This document shows, one piece after another, positions 1 through 7,811 of a stretch of 64,000 bases of DNA; position 1 is the stretch's first letter; the number at the start of each line of letters is the position of its first letter. This stretch comes from Sphaerotilus microaerophilus. Lineage in GTDB: Bacteria; Pseudomonadota; Gammaproteobacteria; Burkholderiales; Burkholderiaceae_C. The DNA lies in contig NZ_AP025730.1 of the NCBI RefSeq assembly GCF_023734135.1, positions 5,208,001-5,272,000 on the forward strand, in the 5' to 3' direction. A program made the translations under genes and the position numbers. A model generated the notes under the pieces. That model did not search any database. It was not told the origin of the DNA and saw only the letters and a list, made by a program, of their open reading frames with translations.

Positions 1-970
1 CCACCGCGGCGATGCCGGCCAGCACGCCGGTGGCCACCGGCAGCATCGCCACCGCCAACGCGCGCAGCGAGCCGAAGGACAGCAGCAGCAGGCCCACCAT
101 CAGCGCCGTGCCGAGCTGGGCGAGCCGCTCGACCTCGTCCTGGATCAGGGCGCGCGACTGCACGCCCATCAGCCCCGGCCCGGACAGTTCGAGCCGCGGG
201 CGCTGGGCAGCGGGAACCGCCGCCACCAGCTTCGCGAACTGGCTGCGCACCTCGTCGGCCGCGGCGGCCTGGCCGTCCAGGTCGGCCCCGTCGGCCCGGG
301 TGAAGGCCAGCAGCACGGCACGCTGGCCGTTGCGCGAGACCCACAGGCCGTCCTGCTCGGCGGGGGCGGTGGCCGGCGTCATCGCCTGCGCCATCTGCAC
401 CGCCTCGCCGGTGGGGTCGCGCCAGAGCAGCGGCTTGATCAGACTGCCCGCCGGCGTGCCCAGCAGCGCCACGGTGTCGTCGATGGCCGCGCGCAGGCCC
501 GCCTCGCTGAAGCGCTGGGCGTCCACCGCCGGGCTGAAGCGGTAGCGCTGCTCGAAGAGGTAGCGGCCGATCGCCTCGGTGGCGGCGCTGTCGCCGTTGT
601 GCACCGCCTCGAAGCGCCCGCCGGCCCGCAGCACCGCGCCCAGCTCGCGCGACAGGCGCACGCGCAGCGCGGCGGCCTCCGGGGAGCCAGCAGATGGGGC
701 CGCGGACACACCGCCAGCGACGGGTGTCGCCGCCTCGGGCCCGGTCACGCCGATGAACAGCAGCCGCGCGGTGGCGCCACTGCGCAGCTGCTCCAGCAGC
801 ACGCGCTGCTCGGCGGTGGGAGCGGCGGGCAGGAAGGCCGACAGGTCGGCCACGTAGCGCGCGCGCAGGGCCACGCCCAGCGCGGCGGCGAGCAGCAGCA
901 GCCACAGCAGCGGAGCCGCGAGACGTTGCAGGCGGCCGCGCTGCAGCGCCGCGCCGTTACCGGTGGTCAT
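1..970 (-). CDS. MMPL/RND-type exporter (ApeM-like), C-terminus outside window
   Basis: The reading frame opens at an ATG (968-970) and stays open to base 1, so about 323 residues of a longer protein are visible. One membrane segment lies near residues 14-32 and a large periplasmic domain follows. A second hydrophobic block begins near residue 285 with a third right behind it, the usual half-layout of the MMPL/RND exporter superfamily. It lies 25 bp downstream of a LolA-like gene in an operon with an acyltransferase, dehydratase, ligase and ACP. In aryl polyene clusters the MMPL protein is thought to move the lipid product out of the inner membrane; that role is inferred from context. Family call is firm, substrate is not. 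Confidence 0.8.
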   Translation of the reverse strand, partial: MTTGNGAALQRGRLQRLAAPLLWLLLLAAALGVALRARYVADLSAFLPAAPTAEQRVLLEQLRSGATARLLFIGVTGPEAATPVAGGVSAAPSAGSPEAAALRVRLSRELGAVLRAGGRFEAVHNGDSAATEAIGRYLFEQRYRFSPAVDAQRFSEAGLRAAIDDTVALLGTPAGSLIKPLLWRDPTGEAVQMAQAMTPATAPAEQDGLWVSRNGQRAVLLAFTRADGADLDGQAAAADEVRSQFAKLVAAVPAAQRPRLELSGPGLMGVQSRALIQDEVERLAQLGTALMVGLLLLSFGSLRALAVAMLPVATGVLAGIAAV

Positions 971-995
971 GCGGGGGACCTTCTGCGGCCGGCGC

Positions 996-1634
996 TCAGG
1001 GCGCCGAGGCCGGCGCGGTGATCGGCTCGATCTTCATGGTCGACTCGTCGCCATCGCCCATCAGGATGCGCACCTCGCGCAGCTGCGCGCGGCGGCCCTG
1101 CATCGTCACCCGGGGAATCTGGCCACGCAGGCGCACGTCGCGCGGCACCAAGTCCAGCGTCCAGCGGTCGCTGCTGCCGTCCAACGTCGTCTCGAAGTGG
1201 CGCTCGACCGCGGCGCGGTCGCCGCTGAGCGTGCCACGGATCGCCTCGACCATCGCCATCGCCTCGGGCGAGGCATCCAGCGCCATCGTGCGGGTGCGCC
1301 CGCCCAGCGTCACGGTGAGGTTGCGGCCCTCGGCGGTCATCTTCTCGGGACGCGGCTGCAGGGTCTCGCGCACCAGGGTGTCGGGGGCGGCAAAGCTCAG
1401 GCGGCCGCTATAGACCAGCGTGCGCTCCAGCTGCTGCACCTTGCGGTGCTCGACGAAGCGGGCTTCGCCGCTGCGCACCTTGCCCAGCTGGCCCATGAGG
1501 TCGTCCAGGGTCCAGGACGCAGCCCAGGCGGACGCTGCGGACCAGGCGCCGATCAGCAGGACGGCCAACAGCGAACACCGCGACCACCACGGCTGGCGCG
1601 CCGCATGGGCGCCACAGGAAGGAAAGCACATCAT
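996..1634 (-). CDS. LolA-like outer-membrane carrier protein of the polyene-type cluster (ApeL-like)
   Basis: A 212-aa protein from tandem ATG codons at 1634 and 1631. The N-terminus carries a clear signal peptide, with a basic stretch, a hydrophobic run ending AASAWA, and cleavage expected just after it. The mature part (WTLDDLMGQLGKVRSGEARF) matches the start of LolA/LolB-like carriers, which shuttle lipidated cargo across the periplasm. A different LolA gene (40220-40858) with its normal chromosomal neighbours is in the same window, so this copy is probably dedicated to the product of the surrounding cluster. It begins 10 bp after the acyltransferase stop and is followed by the MMPL exporter. 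The longer upstream reading frame overlaps the acyltransferase and is not used. Confidence 0.75.
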   Translation of the reverse strand: MMCFPSCGAHAARQPWWSRCSLLAVLLIGAWSAASAWAASWTLDDLMGQLGKVRSGEARFVEHRKVQQLERTLVYSGRLSFAAPDTLVRETLQPRPEKMTAEGRNLTVTLGGRTRTMALDASPEAMAMVEAIRGTLSGDRAAVERHFETTLDGSSDRWTLDLVPRDVRLRGQIPRVTMQGRRAQLREVRILMGDGDESTMKIEPITAPASAP

Positions 1635-1644
1635 CTCGGGACCC

Positions 1645-2637
1645 TCACGGGGCCGCGGGAGGCGGTGCCACCTGCGGCACCTCCTCGGCAGCGGCCCAGA
1701 AATCGAAGAAGTTGAACCAGTTGTACGGCGACTCGCGGCACAGCCCTTCGAGCAGCGCCACGTAGTGCTGCAGGGCCGCCTGGACGGCGGCGTCCTGCGC
1801 GGCCGGGCCGGCACCGCGCCGGCGGAAATCGGCCAGCGGCACGAAGCGCAGCTCGTAGCGCCCGCCGCCGTGGTACAGCCCGGTCATGAACATCACGCGC
1901 CGGCGCAGCAGCGCCGCGAGCCGGAAGGGCCCATCGGAGAACGCCGCCGGCCGGCCCAGGAACGGCAGGCGGTGCAGGTGCGAGCGCGCCGAGGCCCCCG
2001 GCAGCGTGCGATCGGCCAGCATGCCGGCCACGCCGCCATCGTCCAGCCACTGGCGCAGCTGCAGCATGGCTTCGAGCCGGCCCAATGCGATCACATGCAG
2101 GCCGCCGTTGGGCACCAGCGCCTGCAGCGTCTCGTTGATGCGGCGGGCGTTGTCTTCGTACATCACCATCGCCACCTTCAGGCCGCTGCGCTGGTGGCCA
2201 ATGGCACGCAGCGCCTCGAAGCTGCCCACGTGCGCGCCGATCAACAGCATGCCCTGGCCGTCGAGCAGGGCCTCGTCGAAATCGTCGCCGCCACGCAGGG
2301 TGACGTCGATGCCGCACAGGCAGCCCTGCAGGAAGTAGACCCGGTCAAGCACGGTGGCGGCAAAGTGGTGGATGTGCCGATAACGTTCCACCCACGTCGG
2401 CGGCCGACCCAGCACCCGCGCCAGGTAGTCGCGCGAGGCCCGCGCCGCCGTTCCACCGAAGCACAGGAAGTACAGCGCGATCGGCCACAGCACCAGCCGC
2501 GCCACGGGACGGCCCAGCGTGGTGGCGATCCAGCGCATCAGGCGCAGGGTCGCGAGGTTGCTGCGCTCGCGCTGCCCGGTCCAGGCGTCGGGCGCGGGAG
2601 GCGGTGCGCCCGCCGGGCCCGTGGGGTCAGCCGTCAC
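1645..2637 (-). CDS. LpxL/HtrB-like lysophospholipid acyltransferase
   Basis: About 330 residues. A hydrophobic anchor lies near residues 45-62 and a glycerolipid acyltransferase motif H-V-G-S-F-E (His136, Glu141) fits the HX4D/E catalytic signature of the LpxL/HtrB family. I place the start at the GTG at 2637 because it overlaps the stop of the upstream dehydratase as GTGA, a translational-coupling arrangement; longer frames would run through the dehydratase gene. In aryl polyene clusters an acyltransferase, sometimes fused to a glycosyltransferase, is thought to join the polyene acyl chain to a lipid anchor. Here only the acyltransferase part is present. Substrate is inferred from context. 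Confidence 0.78.
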   Translation of the reverse strand: MTADPTGPAGAPPPAPDAWTGQRERSNLATLRLMRWIATTLGRPVARLVLWPIALYFLCFGGTAARASRDYLARVLGRPPTWVERYRHIHHFAATVLDRVYFLQGCLCGIDVTLRGGDDFDEALLDGQGMLLIGAHVGSFEALRAIGHQRSGLKVAMVMYEDNARRINETLQALVPNGGLHVIALGRLEAMLQLRQWLDDGGVAGMLADRTLPGASARSHLHRLPFLGRPAAFSDGPFRLAALLRRRVMFMTGLYHGGGRYELRFVPLADFRRRGAGPAAQDAAVQAALQHYVALLEGLCRESPYNWFNFFDFWAAAEEVPQVAPPPAAP

Positions 2638-3044
2638 TGCGGAGCCCCAGCGTCGGCCGGGGCGACCGGGGCGGCGCCGCCCGATGCCGCCGCCGTGCCC
2701 TCCCACTGGCCGCTGGCCACCACCGGCCCGGTGGCCTCGTCAGCATCCGCATCGAGCCAGGTACGGACCTCGAAGGGCAACCGGTTACCGGTGGCGGGCA
2801 GGCTCCAGCGGGCCTGCAGCCGCTGCCCGGGGCGCACCGGCGCGACGAACTTGGCCGTGTTCAGTTTCGGCGCATCGCCCAGGCAGGCCCGCGTGGCGGC
2901 GTCACGGCCCATGCACTCCAGCAGCTCGGCCAGCAGCACCACGCCCGGCAGGATGGGGCGGCCCGGGAAGTGGCCGGCGTACGAGGGGTGATCGGCGCCA
3001 ATGGACAGCTCGACGCGGTGAGGGCGGGACGACATGGCAGGCAA
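2634..3044 (-). CDS. Hotdog-fold 3-hydroxyacyl-ACP dehydratase (ApeI/FabZ-like)
   Basis: A 136-aa single hotdog domain with the FabZ/FabA-like active-site stretch HPSYAGHFPGRPILPG; His25 is the expected catalytic base. Such enzymes remove water from 3-hydroxyacyl-ACP to give the double bond kept in a polyene chain. A second in-frame ATG three codons in (3035) is an equally good start. The stop overlaps the GTG start of the acyltransferase by sharing bases 2634-2637. The C-terminal 25 residues are Ala/Pro-rich and add length compared with short ApeI-type proteins. The gene lies 54 bp after the ligase. Confidence 0.78.
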   Translation of the reverse strand: MPAMSSRPHRVELSIGADHPSYAGHFPGRPILPGVVLLAELLECMGRDAATRACLGDAPKLNTAKFVAPVRPGQRLQARWSLPATGNRLPFEVRTWLDADADEATGPVVASGQWEGTAAASGGAAPVAPADAGAPQ

Positions 3045-3098
3045 GGCAGCGAAGGCGTGGGCAGGTGAACGGGCAGAGGCCGGTACGCAACGGCGCGC

Positions 3099-4544
3099 TC
3101 AGCCGGGCCGCCCGGCGGGCGGCGCCGTGGTCGATGCCTGCTGGCCCTGTGCCAAGTGGGCCTGCGCCAGCTCGGCCAGCCGCCCGGCCGGCAGCTTGCC
3201 GGTCGGATCGCGCGGCAGTTGGTCGAGGGCGATGATGCGCCGCGGCAGGAAGGCCGCATCGATGCGCTCGCGCAGCTGCGCCAGCAGCCAGGCCCGGTCG
3301 ACGCCAGGAGCCACGACGAAGGCGACCAGCCGCACCACGTCCTCCACCACGGCGCCATCGGGCGGCAGCCAGAAGGCGCCATCGCGCACGCCTTCGATGC
3401 TGTTGAGGTGGTAGTTCAGGTGCGACAGCGAGCTGCGCTTGCCGGCCACGTTGATCAGGTCGTTGGAGCGGCCCAGCAGGCGAAAGCGCGTGGCTGGCAG
3501 GTCGGCGGCGCCGGGCGGCATGCCGGCGGGGCGCAGCACCTCCAGCACATCGGCCAGCCGGGTGGGCTCGGGCACATGGCCGCCCTGCACCACGCTGGCC
3601 TCGCCGTCGCCGGTCAGTTCCAGGCCGCGGAAGGTGCGCCACTCCGGGCCGTCGGTGGTGCGGCGCGTGGCGACCTGGCCGGCCTCGGTGCAGCCGTAGA
3701 TTTCCATCAGCGGCCCGCCCAGCTCGGCCTCGGCGCGCGCGGCCATCTGCGGCGACAGCGGCGCGGTGGCGCAGACGGTGAGGTCCACCGGCGGCAGCGC
3801 CAGGCCCCCTTCGCCTGCCTCGAGCAGGGTCTTGAGGTGGAAGGGCGTGGTCACCAGCACGCGCGGGCGCGGCACGCTCTCCAGCACCCGGACCACGTCG
3901 GCCGGGAAGAAGGGCCGCTCGGCCGCAAAGGCCGCGCCACCCAGCATGGCGATCAGCACGGTCGACTCGAAGCCGTACATGTGGTGCGGCGGCACCGTAC
4001 CCACGATCGTGACGCCCTGCAGGTCGGGCCGGCCGAGGTGCTCGGCGATGCGCTCGGCCTCGGCCGAGATGTTCTCCACCAGCCCGCCCCAGCGCTTGGG
4101 GTGCGGCATCGGCATGCCGGTGGAGCCGGAGGTGAGGACCTGCGCCAGCACGGTGTCGGGCCCGAAGGCGGGCACCTCGGCCGCGGCCGGGCCGGCGCTC
4201 GCCATGTCCTCCCCGAAGGGCAGGGTCGGCAGCACGAGGTCCTCGCCGCCGGGCTCGACCAGCGCACAGGCCTGCTCGAAGAGGTCCCCCAGGCGGCGCT
4301 GCATGTCCGGCGTGTGGTTGGGCGGCAGGAGGCTGAAGCCGCCTCGCTCGGCCACCGCCGCCAGCGCCACGGCGAAGCGGTAGCGGTCGCCGGTCATCGC
4401 CAGCACGGCCGCCCGCTCGGGCAACTGGCTGGCCAGCACGGCCACGTCGGCCAGGTAGCGATGGCGCGAAAGCGGCCGGCCGGCGCGCCACGCCAGCGGT
4501 GCATCGAGCGGCGCGCCCATCAGAACGGGCAATCGTCGGTACAT
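3099..4544 (-). CDS. AMP-dependent acyl/aryl acid ligase of the polyene-type cluster (ApeH-like)
   Basis: A 481-aa member of the ANL adenylating superfamily. Core motifs appear in order: P-loop-like TSGSTGMPMPHPK (about 138-150), YGCTEAG (282-288), GRSNDLINVAGKRSS (358-372), and a C-terminal PRDPTGKLP carrying the catalytic Lys (about 450). The P-loop has an MPMPHPK variation rather than the common TGxPK. Enzymes of this type activate the aromatic starter acid and load it on the cluster ACP. Start is the ATG at 4544; the longer frame reaching 4649 overlaps the upstream membrane-protein gene. Gene order ACP, COG4648, ligase, dehydratase matches aryl polyene clusters. Confidence 0.8.
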   Translation of the reverse strand: MYRRLPVLMGAPLDAPLAWRAGRPLSRHRYLADVAVLASQLPERAAVLAMTGDRYRFAVALAAVAERGGFSLLPPNHTPDMQRRLGDLFEQACALVEPGGEDLVLPTLPFGEDMASAGPAAAEVPAFGPDTVLAQVLTSGSTGMPMPHPKRWGGLVENISAEAERIAEHLGRPDLQGVTIVGTVPPHHMYGFESTVLIAMLGGAAFAAERPFFPADVVRVLESVPRPRVLVTTPFHLKTLLEAGEGGLALPPVDLTVCATAPLSPQMAARAEAELGGPLMEIYGCTEAGQVATRRTTDGPEWRTFRGLELTGDGEASVVQGGHVPEPTRLADVLEVLRPAGMPPGAADLPATRFRLLGRSNDLINVAGKRSSLSHLNYHLNSIEGVRDGAFWLPPDGAVVEDVVRLVAFVVAPGVDRAWLLAQLRERIDAAFLPRRIIALDQLPRDPTGKLPAGRLAELAQAHLAQGQQASTTAPPAGRPG

Positions 4545-4581
4545 CGGGACATCGGGAATAGGGCAGATTCGGGACTGGCCA

Positions 4582-5250
4582 TCACACGCGGTCGGCCGCC
4601 TGGGGTCGGCGGACTGACTGGCGCGTGCGCTGGTGTTCCTCGTAGGCACGGATCACCGTGGTCACGCTGATGCGTTCGAACTCGGGGTGCCAGCGGTAGC
4701 GCAGCAGGTGCTCACCCGCGAAGAAACCCACCAGCATCAGCGGCGTGACCACATTGGCGAACAGCGACCAGACCTCCAGCGGTGCCGCCGCGAACAGCAG
4801 CAGCGAGGTCAGCGCCACTCCCACAAAGTAGGCGGTCCACGCGGCGGTGAGACGGCGGGTGTAGGTGGCCAGCGTGGGCGTGAGGCCCCGGTGCACCCGC
4901 TCGGCCATCGCGGAGATCAGGGCCTGCTGCCCGGGCAGCAGGGTGCGGCCGAACAGCAGCGCCAGCGCGGCATGGATGCCGGCATGCTGAGCCAGGAAGA
5001 GCCACTGCGGCGCGATGCCGCCCCCACGCTCCACCTGCACGGCCAGCCAGGCCAGCGCGGCCACCAGCCCCCCGCACAGCCAGCGCTGGCCGCTGCGCCA
5101 CAGCCCCGCCAGCAACAGCGCCAGCATCGGCCCGAGCACGGCCAGCAGCGCCCACACCGACGAACCGGCGTGGGCCGTCAGCTGGTGCGCCAGCACGGCA
5201 TAAGCCGCCAGGGCAGTGGCCAGCAGGGCCAGGCGGGTGCGGTCTTGCAT
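4582..5250 (-). CDS. COG4648-type integral membrane protein of the polyene-type cluster (ApeG-like)
   Basis: A 222-aa protein with about five to six hydrophobic segments, beginning MQDRTRLALLATALAAYAVLAH and ending in a basic soluble tail. It matches the COG4648 type regularly found between the ACP and the AMP-ligase in aryl polyene clusters; database copies are sometimes mislabelled as DNA gyrase subunit B. Function is unknown; a role in membrane anchoring of the biosynthetic complex is speculation. It lies 19 bp after the ACP stop and 37 bp before the ligase start, clearly in the same transcription unit. Confidence 0.7.
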   Translation of the reverse strand: MQDRTRLALLATALAAYAVLAHQLTAHAGSSVWALLAVLGPMLALLLAGLWRSGQRWLCGGLVAALAWLAVQVERGGGIAPQWLFLAQHAGIHAALALLFGRTLLPGQQALISAMAERVHRGLTPTLATYTRRLTAAWTAYFVGVALTSLLLFAAAPLEVWSLFANVVTPLMLVGFFAGEHLLRYRWHPEFERISVTTVIRAYEEHQRTRQSVRRPQAADRV

Positions 5251-5269
5251 GCCGCGGGACCCTGCAGAT

Positions 5270-5545
5270 TCAGACGCTGCGGTGCCGAGCCACGTGCTCG
5301 GTCAGGCTGGCCAGCGAGGCAAAGATGCGCGTGTTGTCGTCATCATCCGAGCGCAGCTGGAAGCCATAGCGCTTGGAAACGACCAGCGCCACCTCCAGGA
5401 TGTCGATCGAGTCCAGCCCCAACCCGTCGCCGTACAACGGCGCGGCCGGGTCGATCGATTCAGGGGTCACGTCGAGGTTGAGGGCCTCGACCAGGAGGGC
5501 CGCCACTTCCCGCTGCAGCTGGTTGCTGTCGGCTGTCATCGTCAT
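5270..5545 (-). CDS. Acyl carrier protein of the polyene-type cluster
   Basis: A 91-aa acyl carrier protein. The phosphopantetheine attachment site is Ser46 in GLGLDSIDILE. The acidic helix II region and the loop YGDGLGLDS are typical of ApeE/ApeF-type ACPs that carry the growing polyene. Tandem starts exist at 5545 and 5539; the longer frame up to 5641 has proline/arginine-rich filler and is unlikely. This is the first gene of the operon. Known APE clusters usually have two ACP genes side by side, but only one is found here before the upstream insertion sequence. Confidence 0.88.
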   Translation of the reverse strand: MTMTADSNQLQREVAALLVEALNLDVTPESIDPAAPLYGDGLGLDSIDILEVALVVSKRYGFQLRSDDDDNTRIFASLASLTEHVARHRSV

Positions 5546-5666
5546 GCTGGAGTGCCTGTCTTGTCGTCCCCGCCGCGTGATCCCCGTTCCTTTTTTGAGG
5601 CACGGGCCTCCCGGCCGTACACGCCGCCGCGGCATGGACACCGGGCCAGCAGGGAAACTGCTTTAC

Positions 5667-5679
5667 TAGGACTTACGCA
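5667..5679 (+). repeat. Left terminal inverted repeat of the IS
   Basis: TAGGACTTACGCA, identical to the reverse complement of 6812-6824. Target duplication TTTAC precedes it at 5662-5666. Confidence 0.93.
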
Positions 5680-5751
5680 AACGTTTAAATCAAACTAGAT
5701 TATTTAATATATCGGCGCCGATTTCGTGGTATTTGTGATAATATATTCACC

Positions 5752-6765
5752 ATGAAACCCACGAGCCGAGACTACTGCCAATTTCTGATATCCACACAAA
5801 TCAACTACACGCAGACCTATTTTGCGGATCACCATCAGAGGTTTTCTCATGACGCCATAAATCGCTACTTGCAGGCTGCCAATATCAGCCCGGCCGATGT
5901 CTGGAATCTGGCCCGACGAAACATCGAATTTGACGACGATGCCTGCCTGGTTTTCGATGACAGCGTTCTGGACAAGAACCACTCGCACAAAATCGAGCTG
6001 GTGCGCAAACAGTACAGCGGCAACGCCCACGGCCTGATCAAGGGCATTGGGGTGGTCAACTGCCTGTACGTGAACATCAAGACCGGCCACTACTGGATCA
6101 TCGACTGGCGCATCTATGCGCCTGACGAAGACGGCAAGTCCAAGCTGGATCATGTCCAGGAGATGTTCGACAATGCCATGGCGCACAAGAAGCTGCCCTT
6201 TCGCACCGTGCTGATGGACTCCTGGTACGCCACCATGGATCTGATGAAGCACATCCACCGGGCGGGCAAGCACTTCTACTGCCCGCTCAAGAGCAATCGC
6301 AAGGTTGACGACAGCCAAGGCCAGCAGCCCTACAAGGCGGTCAGTACGCTGCAGTGGAGTGCCCAAGAACATGTGCATGGCAAACACGTCAAACTGTTCA
6401 AGTTTCCCAGTGACATCAAGCTGAAACTGTTCCGGGTTGTGGTTGATACCAATCGCACGGACTGGGTTGTGACAAACGACCTATCTCAAGATTCGACGGA
6501 CGATACGCATGAGATGTGTGCCGTGCGCTGGAAGATTGAGCAGTACCACAGGGAGATCAAGCAGGTTCTTGGCATCGAAAAATGTCAGTGCAGAATGGCC
6601 CGGTCACAGAAGAATCACATCGCCTGCGCGATATTGGCCTGGGTCCACCTCTGCGAGACGGCCAAAGCGCTGAAGACAAACATCTACAGCCTGAAGAAGG
6701 GAATCCTCTCGGAATTCCTCAAGAAGGAACTTCGGTCACCAACCATTCGCATGGCACCCATCTGA
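5752..6765 (+). CDS. DDE transposase of the IS
   Basis: A 337-aa RNase-H-fold transposase. Likely catalytic acidic residues lie in CLVFDDSVLDK, in LMDSWYAT, and in WKIEQYHREIKQ, the last resembling the YREK-type signature of IS4/IS701 relatives. The family is best described as IS701/IS4-like; the exact subgroup cannot be fixed by eye. The start ATG at 5752 is preceded by an AT-rich stretch with TATATT, a plausible own promoter. Codon choice is less GC-biased than the host genes. The frame is intact, so the element may be active. Confidence 0.9.
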   Translation: MKPTSRDYCQFLISTQINYTQTYFADHHQRFSHDAINRYLQAANISPADVWNLARRNIEFDDDACLVFDDSVLDKNHSHKIELVRKQYSGNAHGLIKGIGVVNCLYVNIKTGHYWIIDWRIYAPDEDGKSKLDHVQEMFDNAMAHKKLPFRTVLMDSWYATMDLMKHIHRAGKHFYCPLKSNRKVDDSQGQQPYKAVSTLQWSAQEHVHGKHVKLFKFPSDIKLKLFRVVVDTNRTDWVVTNDLSQDSTDDTHEMCAVRWKIEQYHREIKQVLGIEKCQCRMARSQKNHIACAILAWVHLCETAKALKTNIYSLKKGILSEFLKKELRSPTIRMAPI

Positions 6766-6811
6766 CATATTGAGTCGAAATGGCGAATCATTGCGCTAGC
6801 TGAAGTGACCC

Positions 6812-6824
6812 TGCGTAAGTCCTA
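6812..6824 (-). repeat. Right terminal inverted repeat of the IS
   Basis: TGCGTAAGTCCTA on the plus strand, the complement of the left end. It is followed directly by the second copy of the target duplication TTTAC at 6825-6829. Confidence 0.93.
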
Positions 6825-7006
6825 TTTACGTAAAACGTTGCAGTTTAGCAAACCAGCCACCAGCGACACCCGCTGGCGGCGGCTCGATCCGGCTTGAGCC
6901 AACGCAGGAGACAATCCCGTGCCGGGCATCCATGCCCGTCTGGCACGTGCAAAATTGGCGCCCACTGTGCCGGGCCGATCCCCTGCCCGCCAGGGTCTGT
7001 CATTGC

Positions 7007-7780
7007 ATGAACCCCTCCACCCGCCCCGCCGAGCCCGACCACCAGGTCCACCTGCCGCACCAGCCGCTGCCCGAGTACTACCGCACCGGCGACCATGAGG
7101 GGCGCGAGCGCTTCCTGCGCGCCACCTTCGACAGCACGGCCGTCGACTACAACCGGCTGGAGCGCATCCTCGGACTGGGCACGGGCTCGTGGTACCGGCG
7201 CCAGGCCCTGGAGCGCGCGGGCCTGAAGCCCGGCATGGACGTGGTGGACGTGGGCATGGGCACCGGGCTGGTGTCGCGCGAGGTCCTGCACATCACCGGC
7301 GAGCCCGGCCGCCTCATCGGCGTCGACCCCAGCCCCGGCATGATGGGTGAATCGACCCTGCCGCGCGAGGTGGAGTGCCGCCTTGGCCGCGCCGAGCAGA
7401 TCCCGGTGCCCGACGCCAGCGCGGATTTCATCGTCATGGGCTACGCGCTGCGCCACATCGCCGACTTCGCTGCGGCCGCCGCCGAGTTCCGCCGCGTGCT
7501 GCGCCCGGGCGGCCAGCTGCTGATCCTGGAGATCACCCGGGCCGAGGGCCGCGTTGCCAACGCCCTGCTCAAGGCCTACATGCGCGGCGTGGTGCCGCTG
7601 CTGGCGCGCGTGGTGTCACGCGCCGAGGCCAGCCCGATGCTGTGGCGCTACTACTGGGACACCATCGAGGCCTGCGTGCCGCCCGCCCAGGTGATGGCCA
7701 CGCTCGCTGGGCAGGGCCTGCTGGAGGTCGAGCGCCACGTGGAGCTGGGGATCTTCTCGGAGTACCGGGCGCGGGGTTGA
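7007..7780 (+). CDS. UbiE/COQ5-like SAM-dependent methyltransferase
   Basis: A 257-aa class I methyltransferase. Motif I is VVDVGMGTGLVSREV, motif II VDPSPGMM, and a later motif RVLRPGGQLLILEITR resembles the UbiE family. The N-terminal 60 residues (EYYRTGDHEGRERFLRATFDSTAVDYNRLERILGLGTG) match the UbiE-like head that positions a quinone or polyketide substrate. Start chosen at the ATG at 7007 rather than 6932, whose extra residues look like noise. Canonical ubiE would normally sit with other ubiquinone genes. This one is divergent from the polyene-type operon across the IS, so it may methylate that pathway's head group; that is inference. Confidence 0.75.
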   Translation: MNPSTRPAEPDHQVHLPHQPLPEYYRTGDHEGRERFLRATFDSTAVDYNRLERILGLGTGSWYRRQALERAGLKPGMDVVDVGMGTGLVSREVLHITGEPGRLIGVDPSPGMMGESTLPREVECRLGRAEQIPVPDASADFIVMGYALRHIADFAAAAAEFRRVLRPGGQLLILEITRAEGRVANALLKAYMRGVVPLLARVVSRAEASPMLWRYYWDTIEACVPPAQVMATLAGQGLLEVERHVELGIFSEYRARG

Positions 7781-7811
7781 TGCCACGCCCGCCGGACCGA
7801 CGACCCGGCCG

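Larger units (their letters stand above)
5667..6824. mobile_element. Intact insertion sequence (IS701/IS4-like DDE element), 1158 bp
   Basis: The ends are exact: a 13-bp perfect inverted repeat, TAGGACTTACGCA at 5667-5679 and its complement at 6812-6824, flanked on both sides by the 5-bp direct repeat TTTAC (5662-5666 and 6825-6829). One transposase gene fills the element. Base composition is clearly less GC-rich than the host genes around it. Intact ends, an uninterrupted transposase and a perfect target duplication mean recent insertion. The element lies between the polyene-type operon (start 122 bp away) and the divergent methyltransferase gene. Confidence 0.93.

Noticed and set aside
5580..5620. 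Hairpin GAGGC/GCCTC near a run of T as a terminator
   Set aside because: On the operon strand the hairpin is followed by A residues, and on the other strand the T-run precedes it; wrong order for a terminator.
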